The notes under the pieces: generated by a model
What the model saw: only the letters and a program-made list of their open reading frames with translations
Told to the model about the DNA's origin: nothing
Databases searched by the model: none
Translations under genes and position numbers: made by a program
Assembly (NCBI RefSeq): GCF_002309535.1
Contig: NZ_CP023275.1
Location: 372,001-436,000 of the forward strand
DNA length: 64,000 bases
Source: Sulfurospirillum diekertiae
GTDB lineage: Bacteria > Campylobacterota > Campylobacteria > Campylobacterales > Sulfurospirillaceae
Reading direction: 5' to 3'
Part shown: piece by piece, positions 44,072 through 53,038 of the stretch
Layout of the letters: every line of letters begins with the position of its first letter
Position numbering within the stretch: position 1 is the first letter of the stretch

Positions 44072-46150
44072 ATGGCAAGAAATACCCCTATTGAAATGGT
44101 TAGAAACATCGGTATTGCTGCGCACATTGATGCAGGTAAAACCACAACAACTGAAAGAATCCTTTTTTACACCGGTATCTCTCATAAAATTGGTGAGGTA
44201 CACGATGGTGCTGCGACAATGGACTGGATGGAGCAAGAGAAAGAGCGAGGTATTACCATTACTTCAGCGGCTACTACATGTACATGGAAAGATCATCAAA
44301 TTAATATTATCGACACTCCAGGCCACGTTGACTTCACGATTGAAGTTGAACGTTCTATGCGTGTTCTCGATGGCGCTGTCGCTGTATTTTGTGCCGTTGG
44401 TGGTGTTCAACCACAATCTGAGACGGTTTGGAGACAAGCCAATCGTTATCAAGTTCCAAGAATGGTATTTGTTAATAAAATGGACCGTGTTGGTGCAGAT
44501 TTCTACAATGTTGAAGCACAAATTAAAAATCGTTTAAAAGCAAACCCAGTACCTATTCAAATTCCTATTGGTGCAGAAGAAAACTTTAAAGGTGTTGTTG
44601 ATCTCGTTGAGATGAAAGCACTGATTTGGGATGATGATGCTGCAATGGGTTCAAACTACCAAGTAGTTGAAATTCCAGCGGAACTTGCGGATAAAGCTAA
44701 AGAATACCATGAGAGAATGGTTGAAGCTGTTTCTGAGACCAGTGATGAGTTGATGGAAAAATACCTTGGTGGTGAAGTGCTTACAAAAGCTGAAATTAAA
44801 GCAGGTATCAAAGCAGGATGTCTTGCAATGACATTTATTCCTATGATTTGTGGAACAGCGTTTAAAAACAAAGGTATTCAACCGATGTTAGATGCTGTTA
44901 TTGATTATATGCCAGCTCCTACTGAAGTACATGCGATTAAAGGTGAATACGAAGATGGACACGAGTGTGTCGTTGATTCAACCGATGATGGTGAATTTGC
45001 AGCACTTGCGTTTAAAATTATGACCGATCCATTCGTGGGTCAATTAACCTTCGTTCGTGTTTACCGTGGTTCATTGGAAAGCGGAAGTTATGCTTACAAT
45101 ACAACTAAAGATAAAAAAGAGAGAATTGGTCGACTTCTTAAAATGCACGCGAACAAAAGAGAAGAGATTAAAGTTCTTCATTCTGGTGAAATCGGCGCGG
45201 TTGTTGGTCTTAAAGACACACTAACAGGTGATACGCTTGCAAGTGAAAAAGATCCTGTAATTTTAGAGAGAATGGTATTCCCAGATCCTGTTATCTCTGT
45301 TGCTGTTGAGCCTAAAACGAAAGCAGATCAAGAGAAAATGGGTATTGCGCTTCAAAAATTGGCGCAAGAAGATCCAAGCTTTAGAGTTGAAACCGATGAA
45401 GAAAGTGGTCAAACGATCATTTCTGGTATGGGTGAGCTTCACTTAGAGATTCTTGTTGATCGTATGTTACGTGAGTTTAAAGTAAGTGCTGAAGTTGGTC
45501 AACCTCAAGTTGCTTACCGTGAAACGATCCGTGCATCAGTTAATCAAGAGTACAAATACGCAAAACAATCTGGTGGTCGTGGTCAATACGGTCACGTATT
45601 CCTCAAAATTGAACCTCAAGATGCTGGGTCTGGTTATGAGTTTATCAACGACATCAAAGGTGGAGCAATTCCAAAAGAATTTATCCCTGCTGTTGATAAA
45701 GGTATTAAAGAGGCACTTGGTGCAGGTGTACTTGCAGGTTATAAAGTGGAAGACGTTAAAGTTACCCTTTATGATGGAAGTTACCATGATGTCGACTCTT
45801 CTGAGATGGCGTTTAAACTCGCTGCTTCTATGGGCTTTAAAGAGGGTTGTAGAAAAGCAAAACCCGTTATTCTTGAGCCAATCATGAAAGTGGAAGTTGA
45901 AACACCTGAGGACTTTATGGGTGATGTTATCGGCGATCTTAACCGTCGTCGTGGACAAATTAACTCTATGGATGATAGAAGTGGTAACAAAATTGTTAAC
46001 GCATTCTGCCCATTGGCTGAAATGTTCGGTTACTCAACGGATCTAAGGTCTCAAACACAAGGTCGTGCTTCTTACTCAATGGAATTTGACCACTATGATG
46101 AAGTTCCTAGAAACGTTGCAGAAGAGATTATCAAAAAACGTAACGGTTAA
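44072..46150 (+). CDS. fusA: elongation factor G
   Basis: 692 aa translocase GTPase. G1 AHIDAGKT, switch [11 protein letters not shown]3 DTPGHVDF, G4 NKMDR; later domains with [10 protein letters not shown] and GQVNSMDDR-like ([12 protein letters not shown]). AAGGAAATT precedes the ATG. Last gene of the str-type cluster rpsL-rpsG-fusA. Confidence 0.98.
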   Translation: MARNTPIEMVRNIGIAAHIDAGKTTTTERILFYTGISHKIGEVHDGAATMDWMEQEKERGITITSAATTCTWKDHQINIIDTPGHVDFTIEVERSMRVLDGAVAVFCAVGGVQPQSETVWRQANRYQVPRMVFVNKMDRVGADFYNVEAQIKNRLKANPVPIQIPIGAEENFKGVVDLVEMKALIWDDDAAMGSNYQVVEIPAELADKAKEYHERMVEAVSETSDELMEKYLGGEVLTKAEIKAGIKAGCLAMTFIPMICGTAFKNKGIQPMLDAVIDYMPAPTEVHAIKGEYEDGHECVVDSTDDGEFAALAFKIMTDPFVGQLTFVRVYRGSLESGSYAYNTTKDKKERIGRLLKMHANKREEIKVLHSGEIGAVVGLKDTLTGDTLASEKDPVILERMVFPDPVISVAVEPKTKADQEKMGIALQKLAQEDPSFRVETDEESGQTIISGMGELHLEILVDRMLREFKVSAEVGQPQVAYRETIRASVNQEYKYAKQSGGRGQYGHVFLKIEPQDAGSGYEFINDIKGGAIPKEFIPAVDKGIKEALGAGVLAGYKVEDVKVTLYDGSYHDVDSSEMAFKLAASMGFKEGCRKAKPVILEPIMKVEVETPEDFMGDVIGDLNRRRGQINSMDDRSGNKIVNAFCPLAEMFGYSTDLRSQTQGRASYSMEFDHYDEVPRNVAEEIIKKRNG

Positions 46151-46165
46151 TACACTATTTTAGCT

Positions 46166-46203
46166 AAAGCCGAATGTGTGAAAACGCATTCGGCTTTTTT
46201 TTT
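46166..46203 (+). terminator. intrinsic terminator after fusA
   Basis: AAAGCCGAATG pairs with CATTCGGCTTT, followed by a run of Ts. Ends the ribosomal/elongation-factor region. Confidence 0.9.
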
Positions 46204-46222
46204 ACTTCAATTTTTCCCTTGC

Positions 46223-46299
46223 GTCCCCATAGCTCAGCAGGATAGAGCATCAAATTCCTAATTTGAAGGCCGTGCGTTCGAATCGCGCTGGGGACACCA
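46223..46299 (+). tRNA. tRNA-Arg (anticodon CCT)
   Basis: Acceptor GTCCCCA/TGGGGAC, anticodon loop TTCCTAA, T-loop GTTCGAATC, encoded CCA at 46297-46299. Stands alone between fusA and the broken EamA gene. Confidence 0.93.
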
Positions 46300-46370
46300 T
46301 TCATCCTTTTATTTTCAAAAACTAAAAATTATTTTAATGAGTCACCTCTATCAAATCTAAGGAAAAGAGA

Positions 46371-47284
46371 ATGAATTTTTTACATGTAAAAGCAAATCTA
46401 TCTGAAAAATCCAAAAGAATGATTGCCATTGTTATAGCCCTTTTGTCTGTTTATATTATATGGGGAAGCACTTACTTGGGCATTAAAATTGCCATTGAAA
46501 CGTTTCCTCCTTTGCTCATGGCGGGAATACGTTTTATTCTAGCGGGAGCACTGCTATATGGTTTTGTAGCCTAGAGTGGAGAGACACTACCATCATTGGT
46601 ACATTACTCCTTTTGGGTGGTAATGGATTTGTAGTCATTGCAGAACAACATATTCCTTCTTCGATTGCTGCCATTATTATTTCAACAGTTCCTTTATGGA
46701 TGATTGTGATTGGTTGGATGATGAAAATTCAAACGAAACCCAATAAAAGTACTCTGATTGGAACAGTGCTTGGATTTGTAGGTGTTGCAATTTTGATGCA
46801 CCCTTCTCATCAAGAGAATCTGCATTTTGATACGGGTGGGCTACTCTTTACGCTTTTAGCCGCTATATTATGGTCATTGGGGTCTATTTATTCTCAAAAA
46901 GCAATCTTACCTTCTTCCACAATGCTCTCAACTGCAATGCAAATGCTAACAGGAGGCGCTGTTTTAGTCATTGTGGGAACACTGACAGGAGAGTGGTATC
47001 ACCTTAATCCGGCAGCATTCTCTTCTCGCTCTCTTATGGCGCTGTTGTATTTAATTTTTGTTGGTTCATTATTAGGCTTTAGTGCTTATGTGTGGCTTTT
47101 AAAAAATGTATCACCTTATTTAGCCTCAACGTATGCTTTTGTTAATCCTATTGTGGCGCTCTTTTTAGGTTACTTTTTTGCAGATGAAGTGATGAGTATT
47201 AAATCATTGATTGCAACCGTACTGATTATTAGCGCAGTGATTATGATCACACTCTTTAAGGCCAAAGGAAGATCAAAAAGATAA
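46371..47284 (+). pseudogene. EamA/DMT-family transporter (YedA-like), frameshifted
   Basis: Two open stretches, 46371-46574 and 46571-47284, encode the start and the rest of one ten-helix exporter. The first reads ...YIIWGSTYLGIKIAIETFPP and GIRFILAGALLYGFVA before a TAG at 46572; the second, in another frame, resumes with LEWRDTTIIGTLLLLGGNG and continues intact to the C-terminus. By comparison with the family, about ten residues of the first cytoplasmic loop are missing at the join, so a small deletion with loss of frame is likelier than a one-base reading error. Codons 4-7 are a palindrome (FLHVK). A shorter product starting near 46613 would lack the first two helices. Confidence 0.75.
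46379..46390. repeat. TTTACATGTAAA palindrome
   Basis: Exact copy at codons 4-7 of the broken EamA gene (LHVK). Confidence 0.95.
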
Positions 47285-47337
47285 TTATTTGAGGGTCTTT
47301 TAAGTTATTTTTAGCGATTACTGTATTGATATGGGAG

Positions 47338-47343
47338 TATAAT
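47338..47343 (+). promoter_or_regulatory. -10 box of the 35-residue gene
   Basis: TATAAT 33 bases before the ATG at 47376, the only such box in the 91-base gap after the EamA remnant. Confidence 0.5.
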
Positions 47344-47375
47344 CTCACTTATAAAATCTTTATAAGGAGAAAATG

Positions 47376-47483
47376 ATGGCATGCAAAAAACCAGCAGCTA
47401 AAACAGTCAGTGATGATACGAAAGCCGAAAAACCTGCAACGACTAAAACGTGCGGTACAAAAAAACCATGCGCTAAAAAATAG
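47376..47483 (+). CDS. 35-aa Lys/Ala/Cys-rich small protein
   Basis: MACKKPAAKT...TKTCGTKKPCAKK: ten Lys and three Cys in 35 residues, with the pattern CKK-P-A and C-A-KK. Support for a real gene: its own TATAAT, an AAGGAG ribosome binding site at a proper distance from tandem ATGs (47373, 47376), and a following hairpin. The composition recalls histone H1-like tails or a metal-binding peptide, but no family can be named. Function unknown. Confidence 0.6.
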   Translation: MACKKPAAKTVSDDTKAEKPATTKTCGTKKPCAKK

Positions 47484-47500
47484 CGTTTAAACCCTTCTTG

Positions 47501-47524
47501 ATAGACGCTTAGAGTAAAGCGTCT
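47501..47524. terminator. hairpin between the 35-aa gene and the aldo/keto reductase
   Basis: TAGACGCTT pairs with AAGCGTCTA-type sequence around AGAGT. It overlaps the last codons of the convergent aldo/keto reductase gene. Confidence 0.6.
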
Positions 47525-48345
47525 ATTCTCTCAACATCTTTCTCATCCAGTGAAAATTCAAAAATACTTAAATCTTCTTTCATATGCAAAGCGGATGTTG
47601 TTCCATTGAGGGGGACGATTCCTTTTTGAATCACGTAACGGTAAAAAATTTGTTCAGCGCTTTTTCCGTAAATATTCACTATCTCCCGCATTGGTGGTGA
47701 ATGTAAAATATGAGGGTTGGCACTCAAAGTCCAAAAACTTTGATAGATAATTCCCTTTTCATTAGCCCATGAACGAAGTGTTTTATCGTAGTGAACATCT
47801 GCATAAAAACGATTTTGTACAACAGATGGTTTAATACGAACATGCTCATAGAACGTTTGTAAAAGTGAGAGATCATAACAGTTACTAATGCCTATTTGGC
47901 GTACTTCACCTTCTTCAAACAGTGATTCAAACACATTCCATGCTTTAAGTAAGTTATTATAAGGGAAGAGTGGCGAATGGAGTAAGAGTGAGTCAAGATA
48001 GCTTGTTTGTAGATTGTGTTTGGACATTTCGCACGACGTGATGATTTGCTCTTCTAAAGAAGTGTGCGGATCATAAGGTATTTTAAGCGGGTCTTGTCCG
48101 TCGTATGGGGTGAATTTAGTTTGGAGATAAAGCTCTTCTCGTGTACCGCCTTTGGCGTAAAAACGTTCACACCCTTCGCCGACCAATGCCTCTTCATAGT
48201 GTTTGGGCTGACATGCGGTGTCAATCCCTCTGAAACCACTTTGAAGGGCTAACGCAACTAAGTCTGCTGTGCGTTCTTTTTTCCATGCAGTGCCATACAG
48301 CATGCAGGGTATGGAGACGTTTTGATTGCTAGTAACATAGTTCAT
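47509..48345 (-). CDS. aldo/keto reductase
   Basis: 278 aa TIM-barrel NADPH-dependent oxidoreductase. FRGIDTACQPKHYEEALVGE carries the catalytic Asp and Tyr region, LQTKFTPYDG the Lys, and LDSLLLHSP the His; IGISNCYDL is the typical NADP-proximal strand. Substrate unknown. RBS AAAGGAG upstream of the ATG at 48345. Monocistronic, divergent from the SagB-like gene. Confidence 0.9.
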   Translation of the reverse strand: MNYVTSNQNVSIPCMLYGTAWKKERTADLVALALQSGFRGIDTACQPKHYEEALVGEGCERFYAKGGTREELYLQTKFTPYDGQDPLKIPYDPHTSLEEQIITSCEMSKHNLQTSYLDSLLLHSPLFPYNNLLKAWNVFESLFEEGEVRQIGISNCYDLSLLQTFYEHVRIKPSVVQNRFYADVHYDKTLRSWANEKGIIYQSFWTLSANPHILHSPPMREIVNIYGKSAEQIFYRYVIQKGIVPLNGTTSALHMKEDLSIFEFSLDEKDVERIDALL

Positions 48346-48410
48346 CGTGACTCCTTTTAAACATTATAGAAAAAGAAATTTTTAAAGGTGCTGTTTTTGC
48401 ATAATTAAAC

Positions 48411-48422
48411 TTTACATGTAAA
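48411..48422. repeat. TTTACATGTAAA palindrome
   Basis: Exact copy 45 bases upstream of the SagB-like start. Confidence 0.95.
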
Positions 48423-48467
48423 GCATTCTATATGAATGAGAGTGTAGCATACTGTAAAGGAGAAACC

Positions 48468-49736
48468 ATGTTAGCCTATCATGCTCAAACGGTGCACTCG
48501 TACCGCTCTGTACGTACCAAATCTCACAGCATCGACTGGGATCATCCTCCTCAACAGTTTAAAATCTATCCTGAAACATTTACTCGTATTCCTCTTGATA
48601 AAAAAAACCCAGACCATCGTTTTTTTTATCTCATTGGAGGTATTACAGCACAGAAAAGTTACCCAGGGGTTACTTATGCTTTGCGTACCAATCCGAGTGC
48701 TGGAGCATTGTATCCCACAGAAGTTTATGTTCAGATACGAGACGTGGAGGGCTTTAAGGATGGAATTTACCATCTTTCACCTCGTGAGACGTCACTGGTG
48801 TTATTGTATCCTTTATCAGAGCCTGAAGGGGTAGAAAGTTTTTTACATGTAAAGAAAATAAAGGGGTTTGTATTCCTCTTTTCAGCGCTGTATTATCGTT
48901 CTTCATGGAAATACAAAGATCGTGCATTTCGCTACTGTTTACACGATACAGGGCATATGATAGGTACGTTAGAAGCTTCGTGTACGCTTAGTGCTGCGGT
49001 GTATCATCTTTTATACGGGATTGAGAAAAAGGCATTGAATAAACTTTTTGAATTTGGCAAAGAAGAATTTTTTCTCAGTGCCGCCATTGTAGGTGAAGAA
49101 GATGAAAGCTTTACATGTAAAGAGGTATCGATGCACCTTCCTTATGTAAATGGTACGGGAAATTTTGAAGTTAATGAATGTGTGGAAAAAGCCTATGATG
49201 AAACCTGTGAGCTTATTTTACATGCGCAAACTACACTACCACTATTTGACCTAGATAAAGAGCGCTTCACTCAAGCCATTTGGAAACGACGTTCCATTCG
49301 AGATTTTATGCAAAAACCAATCGCTAAAGATGAATTTTTAGAGGTCATGGAGTTCATCACCCAACCGATTCCGAGTGACTGCGATGTTGGAATAGAAATC
49401 TATGCGATTATCAACCGTGTCGAAGGGATGTGGCAAGGTGTTTGGAAGGAGGGAGTTTATCTGCAAAGTGGTGATTTTATGCGAAAAGCTGGCTATCTCT
49501 GTTTGGAGCAAGCATTAGGCGCAGAGAGTGGGGTTACTTTCTTTTTGGTAGGGCATGATGAGCAAAATTACCAAGCGATGGTGCAAAAAGCTGGTATTAT
49601 TGGGCATCGTCTTTATCTGATTAGCACCTATCTTGGCTTTGGATGCAGCGGTATTGGGGCGTATTATGATGAAGAGGTCATGACATTTTTGCAAAGCGAC
49701 GGTATGGTTCTTTACTCCCTAGCTATTGGTCACTAA
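48468..49736 (+). CDS. SagB/ThcOx-type flavin oxidoreductase with two nitroreductase-like halves
   Basis: 422 aa. The N-terminal half (HSYRSVRTKSH, LRTNPSAGALYPTEVYV, HLSPRETSLVLL) is typical of SagB-like FMN proteins. The C-terminal half restarts with WKRRSIRDF and ends GFGCSGIGAYYDEEV, a second nitroreductase fold. SagB/ThcOx enzymes oxidise azolines to azoles in peptide natural products, but single genes of this type without cyclodehydratase or precursor are common and of unknown role; none is seen here. The ATG at 48468 with AAAGGAG is chosen. Three palindromes lie in or before the gene (48411, 48842, 49110). Confidence 0.8.
   Translation: MLAYHAQTVHSYRSVRTKSHSIDWDHPPQQFKIYPETFTRIPLDKKNPDHRFFYLIGGITAQKSYPGVTYALRTNPSAGALYPTEVYVQIRDVEGFKDGIYHLSPRETSLVLLYPLSEPEGVESFLHVKKIKGFVFLFSALYYRSSWKYKDRAFRYCLHDTGHMIGTLEASCTLSAAVYHLLYGIEKKALNKLFEFGKEEFFLSAAIVGEEDESFTCKEVSMHLPYVNGTGNFEVNECVEKAYDETCELILHAQTTLPLFDLDKERFTQAIWKRRSIRDFMQKPIAKDEFLEVMEFITQPIPSDCDVGIEIYAIINRVEGMWQGVWKEGVYLQSGDFMRKAGYLCLEQALGAESGVTFFLVGHDEQNYQAMVQKAGIIGHRLYLISTYLGFGCSGIGAYYDEEVMTFLQSDGMVLYSLAIGH
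48842..48853. repeat. TTTACATGTAAA palindrome
   Basis: Exact copy inside the SagB-like gene (LHVK). Confidence 0.95.
49110..49121. repeat. TTTACATGTAAA palindrome
   Basis: Second exact copy inside the SagB-like gene, in the other permitted frame (FTCK). Confidence 0.95.
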
Positions 49737-49894
49737 AGGAGTCAATTTTATAAAGTACCAACGTATTTGCTACCATATGGATGCACTTTTAAGACCTTAC
49801 ATAGATAGGGCTTACAAGCCACTATTTTCTTTTGAAATCCTATGTTATAATGGTTAAAACTCTGCTAATTCTGTATGCTAAAGGAGTATTTCTC

Positions 49895-51358
49895 ATGGCA
49901 AGTATAGCAACCTATCGATGGACAGCCTTTCTCCCTATCGTTGTCACACTACTCATTGCGCTCTTTCCTACTCCCTCAGGTCTTGAACAACATGCTTGGT
50001 ACTTTTTTGCTATCTTTGCAGGTACCATAGCGGCACTGGTTATGGAATCGTTTCCTTTTGCAGCCACAGGACTGATGGGGGCTACGATTGTCACTGTACT
50101 TGCACCTTGGGTGCTATTTGGAACACAAGAGCTGGCAAATCCAAAATTTAAGGCTCCAGAACAGGCAATTAAATGGATGCTAACGGGTTGGAGTAGTACG
50201 ACCGTATGGCTTGTATTTTCTGCTTTTACCTTTGCCTTGGGCTATGAGAAATCAGGGCTTGGGCGACGTATTGCGCTCATACTTGTCAAACTGATGGGAC
50301 GAAGGACACTTCTGTTGGGTTATGCCGTAATGCTCTCCGATGCTCTCGTCGCACCGTTCACCTCTTCCAATACCGCACGTAGCGGTGGAATCGTTTTCCC
50401 TATTGTTCGCAATTTACCACCTCTGTATGATTCCAAACCCAATGACCCTTCTGCTCGCAAAATTGGTGGCTATGTGATGTGGGTTGCTTTTGCAACAACA
50501 GGTGTTACCAGTTCAATGTTTTTAACGGCATTGGCTCCGAATTTGCTTTGTGTTGAGATCATCAAGAAAATCGCAAAAGTTGATATTTCATGGACAGATT
50601 GGTTTTTCGCAGCAGCTCCTTTTGGTATCGCTATGCTACTTCTGCTTCCTCTCTTGGTTTATTGGATTTATCCACCTGAAATTAAAGAAGGTGATGCTGT
50701 ACCAAAATGGGCAGCAAGTGAGTTAGAAAAAATGGGAAAAATTACTCTGAATGAAATTCTCCTTGCGATTATTGTTTTTACAGCCATTTTATTTTGGATA
50801 TTGGGTGCAAAAATTATCAATGCGACTACGGTAGCACTTGTTGCAGTTTCATTCATGATGCTCTTCAAAATTGTGAAGTGGGATGACATCGCAGGCAATA
50901 AAACGGCGTGGAATACGATTGTATTGCTTGCATTTCTTGTTTCAATGGCGGAAGGTCTTTCACGCACAGGGTTTATCCATTGGTTTGACAACGGTATTGC
51001 TGCTTATATGCAAGGATTTTCGCCTATTGTTGCAATGTATGTTCTTGTCGCAACTTACTTTTTTTCTCATTATATGTTCGCCAGTACAACGCCGCATGCG
51101 ACAGCAATGATGCCAGTGATGCTTGCCGTTGGGATGAGTGTTCCTGGAATGCCAATTAAAGAGTTTGCCTTGCTTCTAGCGATGACGCACGGAATTATGG
51201 GCGTTATCACACCGTATGCGACAGGACCAGCTCCTTTGTATTATGGGGCTGGATATATCACAGGTAAAGATTTTTGGAAACTTGGGTTTATCTTCGGTGT
51301 GATTTTTATTACAGCACTTTTAGGATTGAGTGCTCCAGTTATGCTCGCTATGCGTTAA
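49895..51358 (+). CDS. DASS-family anion/dicarboxylate transporter
   Basis: 487 aa with about 12 membrane helices. The family motifs are visible: SDALVAPFTSSNTARSGGIV (first Ser-Asn-Thr loop) and MFASTTPHATAMMPV plus GVITPYATGPAPLYYG in the second half. Such carriers (CitT/TtdT-like) move citrate, tartrate or C4-dicarboxylates, either as antiporters or with Na+. Substrate not decidable. The ATG at 49895 follows AAAGGAG; TATAAT lies about 45 bases upstream. Confidence 0.88.
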   Translation: MASIATYRWTAFLPIVVTLLIALFPTPSGLEQHAWYFFAIFAGTIAALVMESFPFAATGLMGATIVTVLAPWVLFGTQELANPKFKAPEQAIKWMLTGWSSTTVWLVFSAFTFALGYEKSGLGRRIALILVKLMGRRTLLLGYAVMLSDALVAPFTSSNTARSGGIVFPIVRNLPPLYDSKPNDPSARKIGGYVMWVAFATTGVTSSMFLTALAPNLLCVEIIKKIAKVDISWTDWFFAAAPFGIAMLLLLPLLVYWIYPPEIKEGDAVPKWAASELEKMGKITLNEILLAIIVFTAILFWILGAKIINATTVALVAVSFMMLFKIVKWDDIAGNKTAWNTIVLLAFLVSMAEGLSRTGFIHWFDNGIAAYMQGFSPIVAMYVLVATYFFSHYMFASTTPHATAMMPVMLAVGMSVPGMPIKEFALLLAMTHGIMGVITPYATGPAPLYYGAGYITGKDFWKLGFIFGVIFITALLGLSAPVMLAMR

Positions 51359-51360
51359 AA

Positions 51361-51394
51361 AAAAGAGTGTGTCTCATGCGGGATACACTCTTTT
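51361..51394. terminator. bidirectional terminator between the DASS and MATE genes
   Basis: AAAAGAGTGTGTC / GATACACTCTTTT stem with flanking A and T runs on both sides, so it can stop both converging genes. A palindrome (51399) follows at once. Confidence 0.85.
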
Positions 51395-51398
51395 TTCT

Positions 51399-51410
51399 TT
51401 TACATGTAAA
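51399..51410. repeat. TTTACATGTAAA palindrome
   Basis: Exact copy between the bidirectional terminator and the MATE stop codon. Confidence 0.95.
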
Positions 51411-51412
51411 GG

Positions 51413-52750
51413 TTAGAGTGCTTTGACTTTCAAATAAGTGTAGTATAAAAGAGCGAGTGCAGAGCTGTAAACAATACACCCAAGCCCTATCCACATCCAG
51501 ATAAATGAAAGTTCAAAATAGCTGACAATGAACGTGTAGACAATGCTCGGTGCTAAGATTTGGCGAAAGAAGCCAACGTAGAAGATCATTGTTGGTTTTT
51601 TGATGCCTTGCAAGGTCGCGACACATGCAAAATGCGTCACATAACCGCAAAAAAGAAAGAGCATGACATAAATGTACGTTGTACCATACGCAATAACATC
51701 CGCGCTTGGATCAAATTGTGCTACAAGCCATTTTCCACTAATCCATAAAATTCCCATCCCTATAATACTAAGTGTATAGCCATACGTAAGGGCATAAAAA
51801 AGTGTTTGACGTACACGCTCAAATTTACCCGCACCCATATTGTTAGAAACTAGGCTTAGCACGGCGCTACTAATACCAAGTGTAGGCAATAACATCAACT
51901 GTTCCACACGGTATCCAATGCCATATCCCGCTACGGCTTGATACCCATAAAGGGTGACAAAATGAAGGGCGATGAGCGAACCAAAGGACATCATCAGCAT
52001 ATTTAAACCAGGCGGTGTCGCTTGGCTTATTAAGTCTTTGTAAATACGCATATCGGGGTAAAAATGCTCTTTACATGTAAAACTAATTAATCCCGTTTGT
52101 AAACTTTTGTACAGCAAGTAGCTTGCACCAAATGCTTGTACTAAAACGGTTGAAAGGGCGATACCTCCAATTCCCATAGCCGGTATAAATCCCCAACCAT
52201 AGATAAAAAGAGGATTGAGCACTATATTGGCAAAAAAGCCAAAGATGAGGGTATTACGGTAACTTTTTGTATCGCCAGTTGCCACAAGAACACTGTTGAG
52301 TGCAAAGTTAGCAAAGAAGAGAGCAGCGCCTAGCAAAATAACCTCAATAAAACTCAGCGCTAACGCATGGTAACGCTCTTCCGTCCCTATCCATGTGAGT
52401 AATTCTGAAGCAAAATAAAATCCTAAAAGCCCGAAAAACATTCCTACGCCAAGAATCAGTGTTACTCCTTTTTTGGCAATGATACCTGCGAGGAAAAAAT
52501 GCTGCTTTCCATAAGCGTGACCGATGAGCGCGGTTAATGCACTTGTTCCACCATATGCCATGCCGATGACAAAAAAGAAAAGAAAGGAAGAAGCAGAGAG
52601 CGCGGCGAGTGCTTCGGTGGAGATAAGTCCTGCATAGTAAGTATCGACGATATTGTAGAGCGTGTTAAAAAGCATGCCAAGACTTGCAGGAATGGAGAGT
52701 TGGCGCAAAAGTAATGGAATAGGGTTGTGAGTGAGTGATGTTGAATCCAT
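51413..52750 (-). CDS. MATE-family multidrug efflux protein
   Basis: 445 aa with about 12 membrane helices. Typical features: PASLGMLFNTLYNIVDTYYA near the N-terminus, FLFFFVIGMAYGGTSALTAL, SVLVATGDTKSYRN, NIVLNPLFIYGWGFIPAMGI and SLVSNNMGAGKFERVRQ. Exports cationic compounds in exchange for Na+ or H+. Start MDSTSLTH at 52750 chosen; the frame opens at 52774. A palindrome (52070-52081) encodes FTCK in a loop. Confidence 0.9.
   Translation of the reverse strand: MDSTSLTHNPIPLLLRQLSIPASLGMLFNTLYNIVDTYYAGLISTEALAALSASSFLFFFVIGMAYGGTSALTALIGHAYGKQHFFLAGIIAKKGVTLILGVGMFFGLLGFYFASELLTWIGTEERYHALALSFIEVILLGAALFFANFALNSVLVATGDTKSYRNTLIFGFFANIVLNPLFIYGWGFIPAMGIGGIALSTVLVQAFGASYLLYKSLQTGLISFTCKEHFYPDMRIYKDLISQATPPGLNMLMMSFGSLIALHFVTLYGYQAVAGYGIGYRVEQLMLLPTLGISSAVLSLVSNNMGAGKFERVRQTLFYALTYGYTLSIIGMGILWISGKWLVAQFDPSADVIAYGTTYIYVMLFLFCGYVTHFACVATLQGIKKPTMIFYVGFFRQILAPSIVYTFIVSYFELSFIWMWIGLGCIVYSSALALLYYTYLKVKAL
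52070..52081. repeat. TTTACATGTAAA palindrome
   Basis: Exact copy inside the MATE gene (FTCK). Confidence 0.95.
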
Positions 52751-52813
52751 GCCAGCTCTTTTTGATTTTATCATAACTTCTTCACGCTTTAAAAGAGATC
52801 ATTTTCAATAACG

Positions 52814-52870
52814 ACTTTTGAAGCAAAGCTTTAAAAGCCTACGTTAGCCACTATGGCACTGAAGCTTGCC
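52814..52870. repeat. partial copy C of the intergenic repeat
   Basis: AAGCAAAGCTTTAAAA followed by CTACGTTA and CACTGAAG matches copy B (22980-23010, same strand) with few changes. The GCACC palindrome end is absent. Lies in the 288-base gap between the MATE gene and the molybdoenzyme gene; the rest is AT-rich promoter-like DNA. Confidence 0.55.
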
Positions 52871-53038
52871 TCTTTTGAGGTAGAATTTTAATTATATTTA
52901 CACGAAATACACTCATTAATTACTCATTTTTTTTCGTTATGCTTCATGCATAAAAATAAAAATTATACATTAAATATAATTTTTATTTAAGATTTGTACG
53001 TTTCTCATCTCAAAATTGTTCAATCTAAGGAGAACACA

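Noticed and set aside
48468..49736. RiPP biosynthetic cluster around the SagB-like gene
   Set aside because: No precursor peptide, YcaO protein or dedicated exporter adjacent; the 35-residue Lys/Cys protein is about 1 kb away, has no leader/core look and is separated by an unrelated gene.
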